Below, piece by piece: positions 8,384-16,782 of a stretch of DNA of 64,000 bases. This DNA is from Sphingopyxis sp. USTB-05 (GTDB lineage: Bacteria; Pseudomonadota; Alphaproteobacteria; Sphingomonadales; Sphingomonadaceae), in contig NZ_CP084712.1 in NCBI RefSeq assembly GCF_023822045.1, positions 434,001 to 498,000 on the forward strand, read 5' to 3'. Every line of letters starts with the position of its first letter. Position 1 is the first letter of the stretch. Under the pieces are notes generated by a model that saw only the letters and a list, made by a program, of their open reading frames with translations, searched no databases and was not told where the DNA came from. Position numbers and translations under genes: made by a program.

Positions 8384-9561
8384 CACGGCCGGGTTCCCGC
8401 TGCAGCCTCGGGAGCGGTCGGCGCGGCGTAGCCGCCCGCTGCAATTCGGCGCAGCACATCGATAGTGAAATCGGGGTGCTCGTAGAGAAAATTGTGGCTC
8501 GAATCCTCGGGCGCCACGATCCGGGTCGCGTTGTTCGAATAGTCCATGAAGCGTTCGCGCGCGACCGCATAGAACCGTTGCAGGCGCATCGCCTCGCGCT
8601 CCTCGGCGTTGCGGAAGGTCGAGACGTCGGAAATGCCAACCGCGTTCTGAGGCGCGAACAGATAGAGCGGCACCTCGCCCAACTCGCCCTCGAAGAAACC
8701 TGTTTCATAGCCGACCGCGGCCATGCCCTGCGGCGTCAGTTCCTGATAGATCGAATGGGCAGCCATCTGGGCGCGCGGGCGGCTGACGAAGTTTTTCTGG
8801 ATCACATTGTCACGCCCCATGGTCCTCGCGATCTTGCGGTCCAGTTCGACAAAGGCGGGCGGCATTTCGGGTTCGCCCTTGAGTTTCTGGTAATCGATCG
8901 CGAAAAGCCCGAGGAACCCGTTCCACCACGGTTCCGAGGACAGCGAGGAAAGCTCTTCGAGGCGCGGGCCATATAGGATTACGTCGGGCGGGGTGGCGTC
9001 CATCACCACCAGCGCATGCACGCGCTCCGGCCGCAGACGCGCCATGTTGGCGGCGAGCAGCCCGCCGAAGGAATGGCCCGCGAGCATCACCGGCCCCTTT
9101 GCGCCGACCTTGTCGAGCACCTCCCACATCTGCCGTGCCTCGCCCGCGGTCGAGAGCGGGAAGGTCGCTGGGCCGCTCCAGCCCATACCGGGGCGGTCGA
9201 TCAGCACGCTGCGGTAATCGGCTTTCAGCGCATCGTGGATGAAGCGCATCGAGGTGCCCGGAGCATGGCCGCCGCCAAACAGCACGATGGTCGGCGCGGA
9301 GTCGCTCTCGGGCCCTTCTGCGAGGACGTGGAGTTGCTGTCCGTCAACCTCCACAAAGCTTCCGGGTGCCGGATACTTGCGATCCATTTCCGCCACCTGA
9401 TAAACGTGCACCCCGCTACCGATCGCCATCGCGGCGGCGAGCAGAGCGACGGGGGCGGCGGCCCACCAGCGGCGCGTAGCCAGGATCAGCACGGCTGCGA
9501 CTGCCGCGACACCGGCAGCAAGGACGAGGCCCGCCCAGTCATTGCTCAGGAACCCGTGCAT
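8383..9561 (-). CDS. Membrane-anchored alpha/beta hydrolase
   Basis: About 392 residues. Two hydrophobic segments (about residues 9-27 and 33-47) suggest membrane anchoring before an alpha/beta-hydrolase domain. The nucleophile elbow is G-H-S-F-G-G, the oxyanion region F-G-G-G-H, the D-R-P-G-M-G-W segment follows strand 4, and the likely catalytic histidine is in E-D-S-S-H-N near the C-terminus. ATG 9561 is preferred to the longer in-frame start at 9663 because GAGGGG sits about 10 nt upstream and the long form would span the operator at 9604-9623. It heads the operon with the M3, deiodinase-like and M19 genes. Ester or amide hydrolysis is likely; a proline-iminopeptidase-like role is possible but not demonstrable. 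Confidence 0.82.
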   Translation of the reverse strand: MHGFLSNDWAGLVLAAGVAAVAAVLILATRRWWAAAPVALLAAAMAIGSGVHVYQVAEMDRKYPAPGSFVEVDGQQLHVLAEGPESDSAPTIVLFGGGHAPGTSMRFIHDALKADYRSVLIDRPGMGWSGPATFPLSTAGEARQMWEVLDKVGAKGPVMLAGHSFGGLLAANMARLRPERVHALVVMDATPPDVILYGPRLEELSSLSSEPWWNGFLGLFAIDYQKLKGEPEMPPAFVELDRKIARTMGRDNVIQKNFVSRPRAQMAAHSIYQELTPQGMAAVGYETGFFEGELGEVPLYLFAPQNAVGISDVSTFRNAEEREAMRLQRFYAVARERFMDYSNNATRIVAPEDSSHNFLYEHPDFTIDVLRRIAAGGYAAPTAPEAAAGTRP

Positions 9562-9603
9562 TGCGCTGTACCCCTCTTCCCTGCTCTCATCGGCGCACAG
9601 CAT

Positions 9604-9623
9604 ACGATACACATCTGTATCGT
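9604..9623. promoter_or_regulatory. TetR-type operator palindrome, copy 2
   Basis: ACGATACA-catc-TGTATCGT, the same perfect 8-4-8 inverted repeat as at 1564, lies between the end of the TetR gene and the start of the alpha/beta hydrolase operon, 42 nt before its ATG. The position suits repression of that operon. Confidence 0.75.
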
Positions 9624-9669
9624 GCAATTGTTTGATTGAGTGACAGTGATGGCCAATTGCCAACCTGGC

Positions 9670-10248
9670 TCAGCTATATCCGAATAGCACCTGCGTGTAG
9701 TGTGGTCGCATGGCCAGGCGTTCCTCTGCGGTTTCGCCGAGTTCCAGAGTATAATAGCCGACTTGGTGAAAATAGGTGACCCGCGCCCGCGCTTCGGCCT
9801 CGTTGGTGCTATAGCCTGCCTCTAGCAGCAGGTTGGCGATCGCCTTGATCCGTCCCAGATCAACGGTGCGGACGCGTTGGCTTACCGCCTGGTCGATAAG
9901 TGCCCATTGCCGGATCGCCGCCTCCAGTCGCGGATCGAACTGGAGTTCTTCCATCCACAGGTCGATCAGTCGCTCCATCCTCTCGCGCGGCGTGCCCGGT
10001 TCCGCAAGCCGATCGAGGAAGTGCCGCGCATTCGAGCTTTCCCAGTCGAGCAGCAGATGATCGAGCAGGTCCTGACGGTTCTTGAAGCGCCAGTAGAAGC
10101 CCCCGCGGGTCACCCCGAGCCTGCCTGCCAGCGGATTGATCTGCACCGCGCTGATCCCGCCCTCGATCAGCATTTCGCGCGCGGCGGCGATCCAGTCCCG
10201 TTCGACCGGCGTGTCCTTATCGTTGTCGGCCCGCGCCTTCGTTTGCAT
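9670..10248 (-). CDS. TetR family transcriptional regulator
   Basis: This 192-residue protein has an N-terminal TetR helix-turn-helix (about residues 20-68: A-A-R-E-M-L...INPLAGRLGVTRGGFYWRF...DLLDHLL) and a helical ligand-binding C-terminal domain (W-M-E-E-L-Q-F-D, A-L-I-D-Q-A-V, Y-F-H-Q-V-G-Y-Y-T-L). TetR proteins bind palindromes as dimers and release on ligand binding. The 8-4-8 palindromes at 1564, 9604, 10932 and 12386 surround the gene and precede every major transcription unit in this block, so it is the likely local repressor, including of itself through the 10932 site. It lies 31 nt downstream of the secreted-protein gene at 10280 and is probably cotranscribed with it. Confidence 0.9.
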   Translation of the reverse strand: MQTKARADNDKDTPVERDWIAAAREMLIEGGISAVQINPLAGRLGVTRGGFYWRFKNRQDLLDHLLLDWESSNARHFLDRLAEPGTPRERMERLIDLWMEELQFDPRLEAAIRQWALIDQAVSQRVRTVDLGRIKAIANLLLEAGYSTNEAEARARVTYFHQVGYYTLELGETAEERLAMRPHYTQVLFGYS

Positions 10249-10279
10249 TCACTTTCCGTCGGCGACCGCGCGCGCCATG

Positions 10280-10873
10280 TCAATCCAGAGCTTCGATGAC
10301 CGCCTTTTCGCGCTTCATGATCTCCGCGACTTCGGAATTGTGGAAGGCGACATCGGCCTGCATTTTCTCGCGGATGTATTCGGCGGTCAGTTCGCCGCTA
10401 TCCGGCTTCTTCACGGGCCACTGGGTCTGGATGATGGTCTGGTAGATCGCAGCATCGGTTCCTTCAGGGGTCACCTGGTGGATGACATAGGCGTGCACCG
10501 GGTTTTCCAGCACGATCATCAGCGTCAGCAGCCGCGCCTTCTCGTCGATGCCGCTCACCATGATCGTGACCTGCGGGCGGCTGGTGTTGCTGGCGAGAAC
10601 CCCGCGCACAGCACCAAGCCAAGCTGTCGGATCGTCCGTCACCTGCGACACGGAAAAGCCCTGCTGGCGCATCCGCTCGCCATCGACGTAGAGCCGTTTG
10701 AGATGCGCCCACACGACATCGGCTGGCTTTTCGACCCGCATCGCGTAGTGATCGGAGAAAGGCGCGAGAGCGGTTTCGGCCGACGCGGGGGGCGGCGCAT
10801 CCTCAGCCAGGGCTGGGGCGCTTACGGGCAGCACGACGGCAGCGATCAGCCCGGCAGCAAGACGTAGTGTCAT
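10280..10873 (-). CDS. Exported protein of unknown function, paralogue of the 2-511 product
   Basis: This 197-residue protein has a clear signal peptide (M-T-L-R-L-A-A-G-L-I-A-A-V-V-L-P, cleavage near A-L-A-E at about residue 24). The mature part contains W-A-H-L-K-R-L-Y-V-D-G, also found in the truncated protein at the window's left edge, followed by alternating strands and a charged C-terminal helix. A START/SRPBCC-like ligand-binding fold is possible but unproven. The start codon is ATG with AAGGAGAC upstream. Palindrome 10932-10951 lies 58 nt upstream, shared with the divergent transporter gene. A periplasmic binding or accessory role for the imported compound would fit its place beside a sodium symporter, but this is inference. 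Confidence 0.65.
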   Translation of the reverse strand: MTLRLAAGLIAAVVLPVSAPALAEDAPPPASAETALAPFSDHYAMRVEKPADVVWAHLKRLYVDGERMRQQGFSVSQVTDDPTAWLGAVRGVLASNTSRPQVTIMVSGIDEKARLLTLMIVLENPVHAYVIHQVTPEGTDAAIYQTIIQTQWPVKKPDSGELTAEYIREKMQADVAFHNSEVAEIMKREKAVIEALD

Positions 10874-10931
10874 CGCAAAGTCTCCTTGATCCTTCCGCGC
10901 AAGTTTTCGATTGCACCTCGCCCCCGGGACA

Positions 10932-10951
10932 TGAATACAGATATGTATCGT
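10932..10951. promoter_or_regulatory. TetR-type operator palindrome, copy 3 (degenerate left arm)
   Basis: TGAATACA-gata-TGTATCGT: the right arm is identical to the other copies and the left arm keeps ATACA. It lies in the divergent region between the exported protein/TetR unit (-) and the NSS transporter (+), 50 nt before the transporter ATG. Confidence 0.65.
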
Positions 10952-11001
10952 GCGGTCAATGCGCGGGGGAGGATGCCGGTGCCGGACTCGGGGCGTAACA
11001 G

Positions 11002-12369
11002 ATGAGCGGGGGCGCTGATCCCGATGGCAAGCGCTGGTCGTCGCGGCTTATGTTCCTGATCGCCGCGATCGGCTTTGCGGTCGGGCTCGGCAACTTGTGG
11101 CGCTTTCCCTATCTTGCGGGCCAGAACGGCGGGGGTGCGTTTGTCCTGCTTTACATTGCCGCGGTGTTCATCATCGGCTTGCCCCTCGTGATTGCCGAAG
11201 TGGCGGTGGGGCGGGCCGGCGGCGCAAACCCTGCCCGGGCATGGCGCAAGGTCGCCGAGATCCAAGGCGCGTCGCCCTGGTGGAGCGTGATCGGCTACCT
11301 CGGCATCGTGGCGAGTTTTCTTGTCGTCTCGTTCTATTGCGTGATCGGCGGGTGGACGCTGGCCTTTGCATGGAACGCGGTGAGCATGCTGGCGAGCGGA
11401 GGTGGCCCGCTCGACTTTGGCGGACTGCTCGCCGATCCGCTCGCGCTCACGGGGTGGCAAGCCGCTTTCCTTCTCGCCAATCTCGCGATCATCCGGCTCG
11501 GCCTTGAAAAGGGGGTGGAGCGGGCAATGGCCGTCATGATGCCGCTCTTGCTGGTGACGCTGCTCGGCCTCCTGGCGTTCGCGCTGTTCCAGCCCGGTTT
11601 CGCCCGCGCCGCAACGTTTTTGTTCTCCTTCGACCCCGCACTTGTCACTTGGGACAGCGTGATGAAGGCGGTCGGCCATGCCTTCTTCTCGGTTGGTGTC
11701 GGGGCTGCGGTGCTGGTGACCTATGGAGGTTACCTCGGCCCCGAGGAGAAGATCGGATGGCTCGCTGCGATCATCGTCATTGCCCAGACGATTGTCGCGC
11801 TGCTCGCGGGGCTGATCATCTTCCCCTTCGTGTTTACCGCCGGGCTCGATCCCTCGGAAGGGCCGACGTTGCTGTTCGTGACCATGCAGGCCGCCTTTGC
11901 CGCATTGCCTGGTGGCGCATGGCTGGCGGCGCTGTTCTTCGCACTCGTGGCGATGGCGGCGCTCACATCGAGCATTGCCCTGTTCGAGATGCTGGCGGCG
12001 ATCGGCGAGGCAAGGGGGATCGCGCGAGGGCGGCTGCTCGGTGGCGCCGGCGCTGCGCTTTGGGTGATCGGGCTCGGCACCGTGTTCTCGTTCAATCTCG
12101 CAGCTGACTGGCATCCATTGCAACGCGTGCCGCTGTTCGTCGGGGCCAATTTCTTCGGCGTGCTCGACATCGTGACCTCCGCAATTGCCATGCCGCTTGG
12201 CGGCTTGCTCGCCGCGATCTTTGCGGGATGGATTGTGCCGCGTGAAAGCTGGGCGGCGCTGATCGGATGGCCGCAGCAGAGCAAGGCACTGGGAGCCTGG
12301 CTGCTGGTCTTGCGTGTGCCCGTTCCGCTGATCCTGATCGTGACCTTGGCAAGGGGATTGATGGGATGA
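11002..12369 (+). CDS. Sodium-dependent amino acid transporter, NSS/SNF family
   Basis: This 455-residue polytopic membrane protein shows about 11-12 hydrophobic segments. TM1 carries the family signature G-L-G-N-L-W-R-F-P-Y-L and the following G-G-G-A-F, where LeuT-type transporters bind sodium and the amino-acid substrate. Bacterial NSS proteins import amino acids such as leucine, tryptophan, tyrosine or methionine with Na+. The gene is divergent from the exported-protein/TetR unit across palindrome 10932-10951 and is followed 47 nt later by sarcosine oxidase. It is therefore the likely importer of the amino acid or small peptide processed by this cluster. Its own substrate cannot be read from sequence. 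Confidence 0.92.
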   Translation: MSGGADPDGKRWSSRLMFLIAAIGFAVGLGNLWRFPYLAGQNGGGAFVLLYIAAVFIIGLPLVIAEVAVGRAGGANPARAWRKVAEIQGASPWWSVIGYLGIVASFLVVSFYCVIGGWTLAFAWNAVSMLASGGGPLDFGGLLADPLALTGWQAAFLLANLAIIRLGLEKGVERAMAVMMPLLLVTLLGLLAFALFQPGFARAATFLFSFDPALVTWDSVMKAVGHAFFSVGVGAAVLVTYGGYLGPEEKIGWLAAIIVIAQTIVALLAGLIIFPFVFTAGLDPSEGPTLLFVTMQAAFAALPGGAWLAALFFALVAMAALTSSIALFEMLAAIGEARGIARGRLLGGAGAALWVIGLGTVFSFNLAADWHPLQRVPLFVGANFFGVLDIVTSAIAMPLGGLLAAIFAGWIVPRESWAALIGWPQQSKALGAWLLVLRVPVPLILIVTLARGLMG

Positions 12370-12385
12370 GCCCCAAGACTGTTGC

Positions 12386-12405
12386 CCGATACACTGGTGT
12401 ATTGT
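12386..12405. promoter_or_regulatory. TetR-type operator palindrome, copy 4
   Basis: CCGATACA-ctgg-TGTATTGT matches the consensus at 7 of 8 positions in each arm, with the symmetrical-type changes at the outer ends. It sits 11 nt before the soxB start, in the short gap after the transporter gene, where a bound repressor would block initiation of the sox operon. Confidence 0.7.
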
Positions 12406-12416
12406 AGCAATCGGCC

Positions 12417-13670
12417 ATGCGCAGTCCGTCGCCCTTCAACGCATGGTCCCTGATCCAGGGCGGCCTTTCTGGCCAACGTCACTGGCAGGCGCAATGGCGC
12501 AAGGCCGAGCCGCGCCGCACCTATGACGTGGTGATCATCGGCGGCGGCGGGCATGGTCTCGCGACCGCCTATTACCTCGCAAGCCGTCATGGCATCCGCA
12601 ATGTGGCTGTGCTCGAAAAGGGCTGGATCGGCGGCGGCAACACCGGGCGCAACACCACCGTGATCCGGTCGAACTACTTTTACCCCGAAAGCGCCGCTTT
12701 TTACGATTATGCCCTGACCCAGTACGAACAGCTTTCTCGCGAGCTCGATTACAACATAATGTTCTCCCGGCGCGGGATGTGGGTGCTGGCCCATGATCCG
12801 CACCAGCGCGACAAGATGCGTCATTCGGCTAACGCGATGCGGCTCAACAATGTCGATGCCGAGTTTCACGGTCCCGATGGCGTTTATGCCGCCATCCCCG
12901 GTCTCAACCGCAACCCCCGCTATCCCGTGTGGGGCGGGCTGCTGCAGCCGCGCGGGGGCACGGCCCGCCACGATGCCGTGGCCTGGGCCTATGCGCGCGC
13001 GGCCAATGCGCTCGGCGTCGACATCGTCGAGCAGTGCGAGGTGACCGGCTTCGACATCGTAGGCGAGCGGGTGCAAAGCCTCCGCACCACGCGCGGCGAT
13101 ATCGCCTGCGGCAAGATCGGCGTTGCGGTCGCGGGGCATTCGAGCGAAATCGCGAAGCTCGCCGGACTGGAACTTCCGATCCAGTCCTATGCGCTTCAGG
13201 CTTTCGTGACCGAGCCGGTCAAGCCCTGTCTCGACACCGTCGTTATGTCGCCCGCAACCGGCGCCTATGTCTCGCAGACCGACAAAGGTGAACTGGTTCT
13301 TGGCGCGGGGCTCGATCTCTACCTGTCCTATGCCCAACGCGGCAACCTGCCATGGATGGAGCGGGCGGCGCAGGGGTTGGTCGACCTGTTCCCGCAATTC
13401 TCGCGCCTGCGCTTTCTGCGGCAATGGGCGGGCATTTGCGATGTCACCCGCGATTCCTCGCCCATCATCGATGAAAGCGCGGTTGCAGGGCTGCACTTTA
13501 GCTGCGGCTGGGGAACTGGCGGCTTCAAGGCCATCCCGGCAGGCGGCACATGCCTCGCGCACCACCTTGCGACGGGCGAGAAGCACCCGCTCGCCAGCTT
13601 CGCCAGTTTCGAACGTTTCGTCACCGGTCACCTTGTCGACGAGGCGGGCGCTGCGGGGATTGCGCACTGA
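12417..13670 (+). CDS. soxB: Sarcosine oxidase subunit beta
   Basis: This 417-residue subunit carries the FAD site and the covalent FMN in heterotetrameric sarcosine oxidase, which oxidatively demethylates N-methylglycine to glycine. The dinucleotide-binding motif V-V-I-I-G-G-G-G-H-G-L-A starts near residue 38. The G-G-T-A-R-H-D-A-V-A-W motif contains H185, matching the histidine that anchors FMN in the family. The N-terminus (W-S-L-I-Q-G-G-L-S-G-Q-R-H-W) is typical of SoxB. It is the first gene of soxB-D-A-G; the TGA overlaps the soxD ATG by one base. Related heterotetrameric oxidases act on other N-alkyl amino acids, so sarcosine as the true substrate is likely but not certain. Confidence 0.92.
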   Translation: MRSPSPFNAWSLIQGGLSGQRHWQAQWRKAEPRRTYDVVIIGGGGHGLATAYYLASRHGIRNVAVLEKGWIGGGNTGRNTTVIRSNYFYPESAAFYDYALTQYEQLSRELDYNIMFSRRGMWVLAHDPHQRDKMRHSANAMRLNNVDAEFHGPDGVYAAIPGLNRNPRYPVWGGLLQPRGGTARHDAVAWAYARAANALGVDIVEQCEVTGFDIVGERVQSLRTTRGDIACGKIGVAVAGHSSEIAKLAGLELPIQSYALQAFVTEPVKPCLDTVVMSPATGAYVSQTDKGELVLGAGLDLYLSYAQRGNLPWMERAAQGLVDLFPQFSRLRFLRQWAGICDVTRDSSPIIDESAVAGLHFSCGWGTGGFKAIPAGGTCLAHHLATGEKHPLASFASFERFVTGHLVDEAGAAGIAH

Positions 13671-13945
13671 TGCTGCGAATCGTCTGCCCCTATTGCGGCC
13701 CGCGCCCGGAGAGCGAGTTCCACTGCGCAGGCGATGCCGACCGGCGGCGACCCGAGCCCGAAGCCGGCGATGAGGTCTGGGCGGATTACCTCTATATCCG
13801 CGCCAATCCCAAGGGGCTGCACCGCGAACGCTGGGTGCACGCGGCAGGCTGCGGGCAGTGGCTGGTGGTCGAGCGTGACACGGTCTCGCATGAAATCCTC
13901 GTCGCAGCCCCGCTTGCCGACCTGTCCAGGGGGGGAGCGGCATGA
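13670..13945 (+). CDS. soxD: Sarcosine oxidase subunit delta
   Basis: A 91-residue protein whose C-P-Y-C-G start and later G-C-G-Q-W segment supply the cysteines of the small zinc-binding delta subunit. Family members end in a basic tail after the zinc site; here the tail is short. Position between soxB and soxA, with one-base and four-base overlaps on either side, is the standard order and implies coupled translation. It has no activity on its own and stabilises the alpha/beta complex. Confidence 0.92.
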   Translation: MLRIVCPYCGPRPESEFHCAGDADRRRPEPEAGDEVWADYLYIRANPKGLHRERWVHAAGCGQWLVVERDTVSHEILVAAPLADLSRGGAA

Positions 13946-16782
13946 CGGCGTGGCGGCTCGATCACGGGGGCGCGCTGATCGATCGTGATCGCCCGCTGCG
14001 CTGGCGCTGGGGTGCGCGCGAACTGGAGGGTTTTGCCGGCGACACTGTCGCATCGGCCCTGCTGGCTGGCGGCGATATGCTGGCGGCGCGCAGCTTCAAA
14101 TATCATCGCCCGCGCGGCCTTATCGGCGCGGGGCTGGAGGAGCCCAATGTGCTTGTCCAGCTCGGCAGTGGCGCACAGACGGTTCCCAACCTCAAGGCGA
14201 CCGCCGTCCCGCTTGCCGAAGGACTGACGGCAAGCCCGGTCAATTGCTGGCCGTCGCCGCAATTCGACCTGCTGGCGCTCAACGCCATTATCAAGCCCTT
14301 CATTCCGGCGGCGTTCTACTACAAGACATTCAAGTGGCCCGATTGGCACCTGTTCGAGCCCCTGATCCGACGGGCGGCGGGGCTAGGCCGGGCGCCCGGC
14401 CTGCCAGATCCCGACAGCTACGAACATGCCTACGAGCGCTGCGACGTGCTGGTGATCGGCGGCGGACTGTCGGGGCTGACCGAGGCGCTCGCGCTTGCCG
14501 AACAGGGGCGCGAAGTGGTGATCGCCGAGCATGAGCCGTTCTGGGGCGGCCACCGCCGCGGCGCGCGCTCGCAGGATGATGCGGCGATCGATGATCTGGT
14601 GGCGCGGCTTTCCGCCTTCGCCAATGTGCGGATGTCGCCGCGCACGCTGGTGTTCGGGGCCTATGATCACGGCAGCTTCGGTCTTCGCCAGACCTTCGCC
14701 GACCCGCTCGCTGAGGGCCCGCGCGAAAAGCTGATCCACCTGCGCTGCGGGCAGACCGTGCTGGCGAGCGGCGCGATTGAGCGGCCGCTGCTGTTCACGA
14801 ACAATGATTTGCCGGGCATCATGCTGGCTTCGGCAGGTCTCGCCTATCTTTACCGCCATGCGGTCGTGCCGGGACGCCGGATCGGGTTTGCGGTCAACAA
14901 TGATGCCGGCTGGGAGGCTGCGCTTGCCTTCCTGCGCCGGGGCATTTGCCCGGCCTTCGTAATCGACAGCAGGCCGGGTCTGAATGATCCGGCTGCCGAG
15001 GAACTGGCGGTGGCCGGGGTGGCGGTTTACGCCGGTACCCGGATCGAGCGTGCGCTGGGGCACAGACAAGTGAGCGGGGTGCAGGCCTCGGACGCATTCG
15101 GCCGGATCGAGCTGTCCTGCGATGCGCTGCTGGTCGCGGGCGGCTTCAATCCGGTGGTCAACCTTTTCTCGCAGGCTGCGGGACGTCTTGGCTGGTCGGA
15201 CGACCTGGCGGCCTTCCTGCCGCAGGTCGATGGCGTCACCTGGCGCGCCGTCGGGCGTGCGGCGGGCGAGGGTCTGCCGACTGTGCCGCCGATTGCGGTG
15301 CCTGATCCCGATGGCAAGCCGAGCGGCAGCATCTGGGTGGATTACCAGAACGATGTGACCATGCGCGACATAGAACTTGCCGCGCGCGAGTCCTTCTCGG
15401 CGGTCGAACACCTTAAGCGTTACACGACGCTCGGCATGGCGACCGATCAGGGCAAGACATCGAACGTCAACGGGCTGGCCGTGATAGGTCACCTGACCGG
15501 ACGATCGCCCGACGCAGTGGGAACGACACGCTTCCGCCCCCCCTATGATCCGGTGACGGTCGGCGCCTTCGCCGGGGAAGCGCGCGGCGAACGGCTCGAC
15601 ATGGCCCGGCGTCTGCCTGCGCATGCCATGCATATAGCGCGTGGGGCAGCGATGATGGATTATGGTGCCTTCCTTCGCCCTGCGGCTTATCCGCAGGTGC
15701 ACGAAACACTCGAGGCGGCGATCATCCGCGAAGTGCGCGCCGTGCGCCATGGCGTGGGCCTGTTCGATGCATCGCCGCTCGGCAAGATCGAGGTGCACGG
15801 GCCCGATGCGGCGGAATTCATGGACCGCTGCTGCGTCGGCACGATGTCGACCCTTGCCACAGGGCGCTGCCGCTACACCCTGTTCGCTGCCGAGACCGGG
15901 ATTGTCATCGACGACGGCGTATGCGTGCGGATGCCCGACGGCAGCTTCATTCTCGGCACCAGCAGCGGCGGGCGGCACCGTGTGCTCGCCCAGCTGGAGG
16001 AATACCTCCAGTGCGAATGGCCCGATCTCGCCGCAGCGCTGGTGGATGTCAGCGATCAATGGGCGGTGCTGACGCTGGCCGGCCCGAAGGCCCGAAGCGT
16101 TCTGGAAGGCAGCCGCATCGCGATCGAACCTGGGCTTGCGGCGCTGCCGCACCTCGGCTTTGCGCAAGGCAGCTTCGCAGGCCGGTCGATCAGGGTGTCG
16201 CGAGTATCCTACACCGGCGAGACGAGCTTCGAGATCGCCTGTCCTGCCAACCTTGCCGAGGAACTGGCGGTCCATCTGCTCGAGGCGGGCGAACCGGCGG
16301 GGATTGTGCCCTTCGGCATCGAGGCGCTCGATGTCATGCGTATAGAGAAGGGCTTCCTGCATGTCGGCAATGAGACCGATGGCACCACCATGCCGCAGGA
16401 TGTGGGATTTGCAGCCCCGCTCACACGCAAGCGCGCCAATTTCATCGGGCGTCGCGGCGCGCTTATGCCGGTCGGTCAGGAGGCGGGACGCAAGCAGCTG
16501 GTGGGCCTGGCGAGCAGCGATGGCCGACCGCTGCCGGTGGGTTCCCATGTCCGGCGTGAGGGTGCGGCCGGGTCTGACGGATGGGTGACCTCCTCGGTAC
16601 TTTCCCCGACGCTCGGCAGGCCCCACGCCCTGGCGATGATTTCTGGCGGGGAGACGCGGATGGGCGAGCAAATCGTCCTGTGGGATCTCGGCCCTGACAA
16701 CCGCGGGCGCGAGTTCCGCGCCCGGGTCGTCGCACCCTGTGCCTTCGATCCCGAAGGGGCGAGGATGCGCGATGCGACTTGA
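13942..16782 (+). CDS. soxA: Sarcosine oxidase subunit alpha
   Basis: This 946-residue subunit is of normal family length. The N-terminal third carries R-S-F-K-Y-H-R-P-R-G and E-E-P-N, typical of SoxA. A dinucleotide-binding motif, V-L-V-I-G-G-G-L-S-G-L, begins near residue 170 (the NAD site in characterised enzymes). The C-terminal part from about residue 560 resembles the glycine-cleavage T protein (GcvT) and should bind tetrahydrofolate, taking the formaldehyde equivalent to 5,10-methylene-THF. The ATG overlaps the soxD stop by four bases (ATGA). No folate-recycling genes (glyA, purU, folD) accompany the operon in this window, unlike many sarcosine loci. Confidence 0.93.
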   Translation: MTAWRLDHGGALIDRDRPLRWRWGARELEGFAGDTVASALLAGGDMLAARSFKYHRPRGLIGAGLEEPNVLVQLGSGAQTVPNLKATAVPLAEGLTASPVNCWPSPQFDLLALNAIIKPFIPAAFYYKTFKWPDWHLFEPLIRRAAGLGRAPGLPDPDSYEHAYERCDVLVIGGGLSGLTEALALAEQGREVVIAEHEPFWGGHRRGARSQDDAAIDDLVARLSAFANVRMSPRTLVFGAYDHGSFGLRQTFADPLAEGPREKLIHLRCGQTVLASGAIERPLLFTNNDLPGIMLASAGLAYLYRHAVVPGRRIGFAVNNDAGWEAALAFLRRGICPAFVIDSRPGLNDPAAEELAVAGVAVYAGTRIERALGHRQVSGVQASDAFGRIELSCDALLVAGGFNPVVNLFSQAAGRLGWSDDLAAFLPQVDGVTWRAVGRAAGEGLPTVPPIAVPDPDGKPSGSIWVDYQNDVTMRDIELAARESFSAVEHLKRYTTLGMATDQGKTSNVNGLAVIGHLTGRSPDAVGTTRFRPPYDPVTVGAFAGEARGERLDMARRLPAHAMHIARGAAMMDYGAFLRPAAYPQVHETLEAAIIREVRAVRHGVGLFDASPLGKIEVHGPDAAEFMDRCCVGTMSTLATGRCRYTLFAAETGIVIDDGVCVRMPDGSFILGTSSGGRHRVLAQLEEYLQCEWPDLAAALVDVSDQWAVLTLAGPKARSVLEGSRIAIEPGLAALPHLGFAQGSFAGRSIRVSRVSYTGETSFEIACPANLAEELAVHLLEAGEPAGIVPFGIEALDVMRIEKGFLHVGNETDGTTMPQDVGFAAPLTRKRANFIGRRGALMPVGQEAGRKQLVGLASSDGRPLPVGSHVRREGAAGSDGWVTSSVLSPTLGRPHALAMISGGETRMGEQIVLWDLGPDNRGREFRARVVAPCAFDPEGARMRDAT

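Noticed and set aside
10870..12123. 417-codon ORF on the minus strand opposite the NSS transporter
   Set aside because: It is rich in R/E/H/Q as expected from the antisense of a GC-rich membrane-protein gene; the plus-strand frame has a clear family signature.
11730..13943. 737-codon minus-strand ORF opposite the transporter, soxB and soxD
   Set aside because: Spans three recognised genes in antisense and has no family resemblance.
14383..16671. 762-codon minus-strand ORF opposite soxA
   Set aside because: Low-complexity antisense product with no recognisable domain; soxA on the plus strand is unambiguous.
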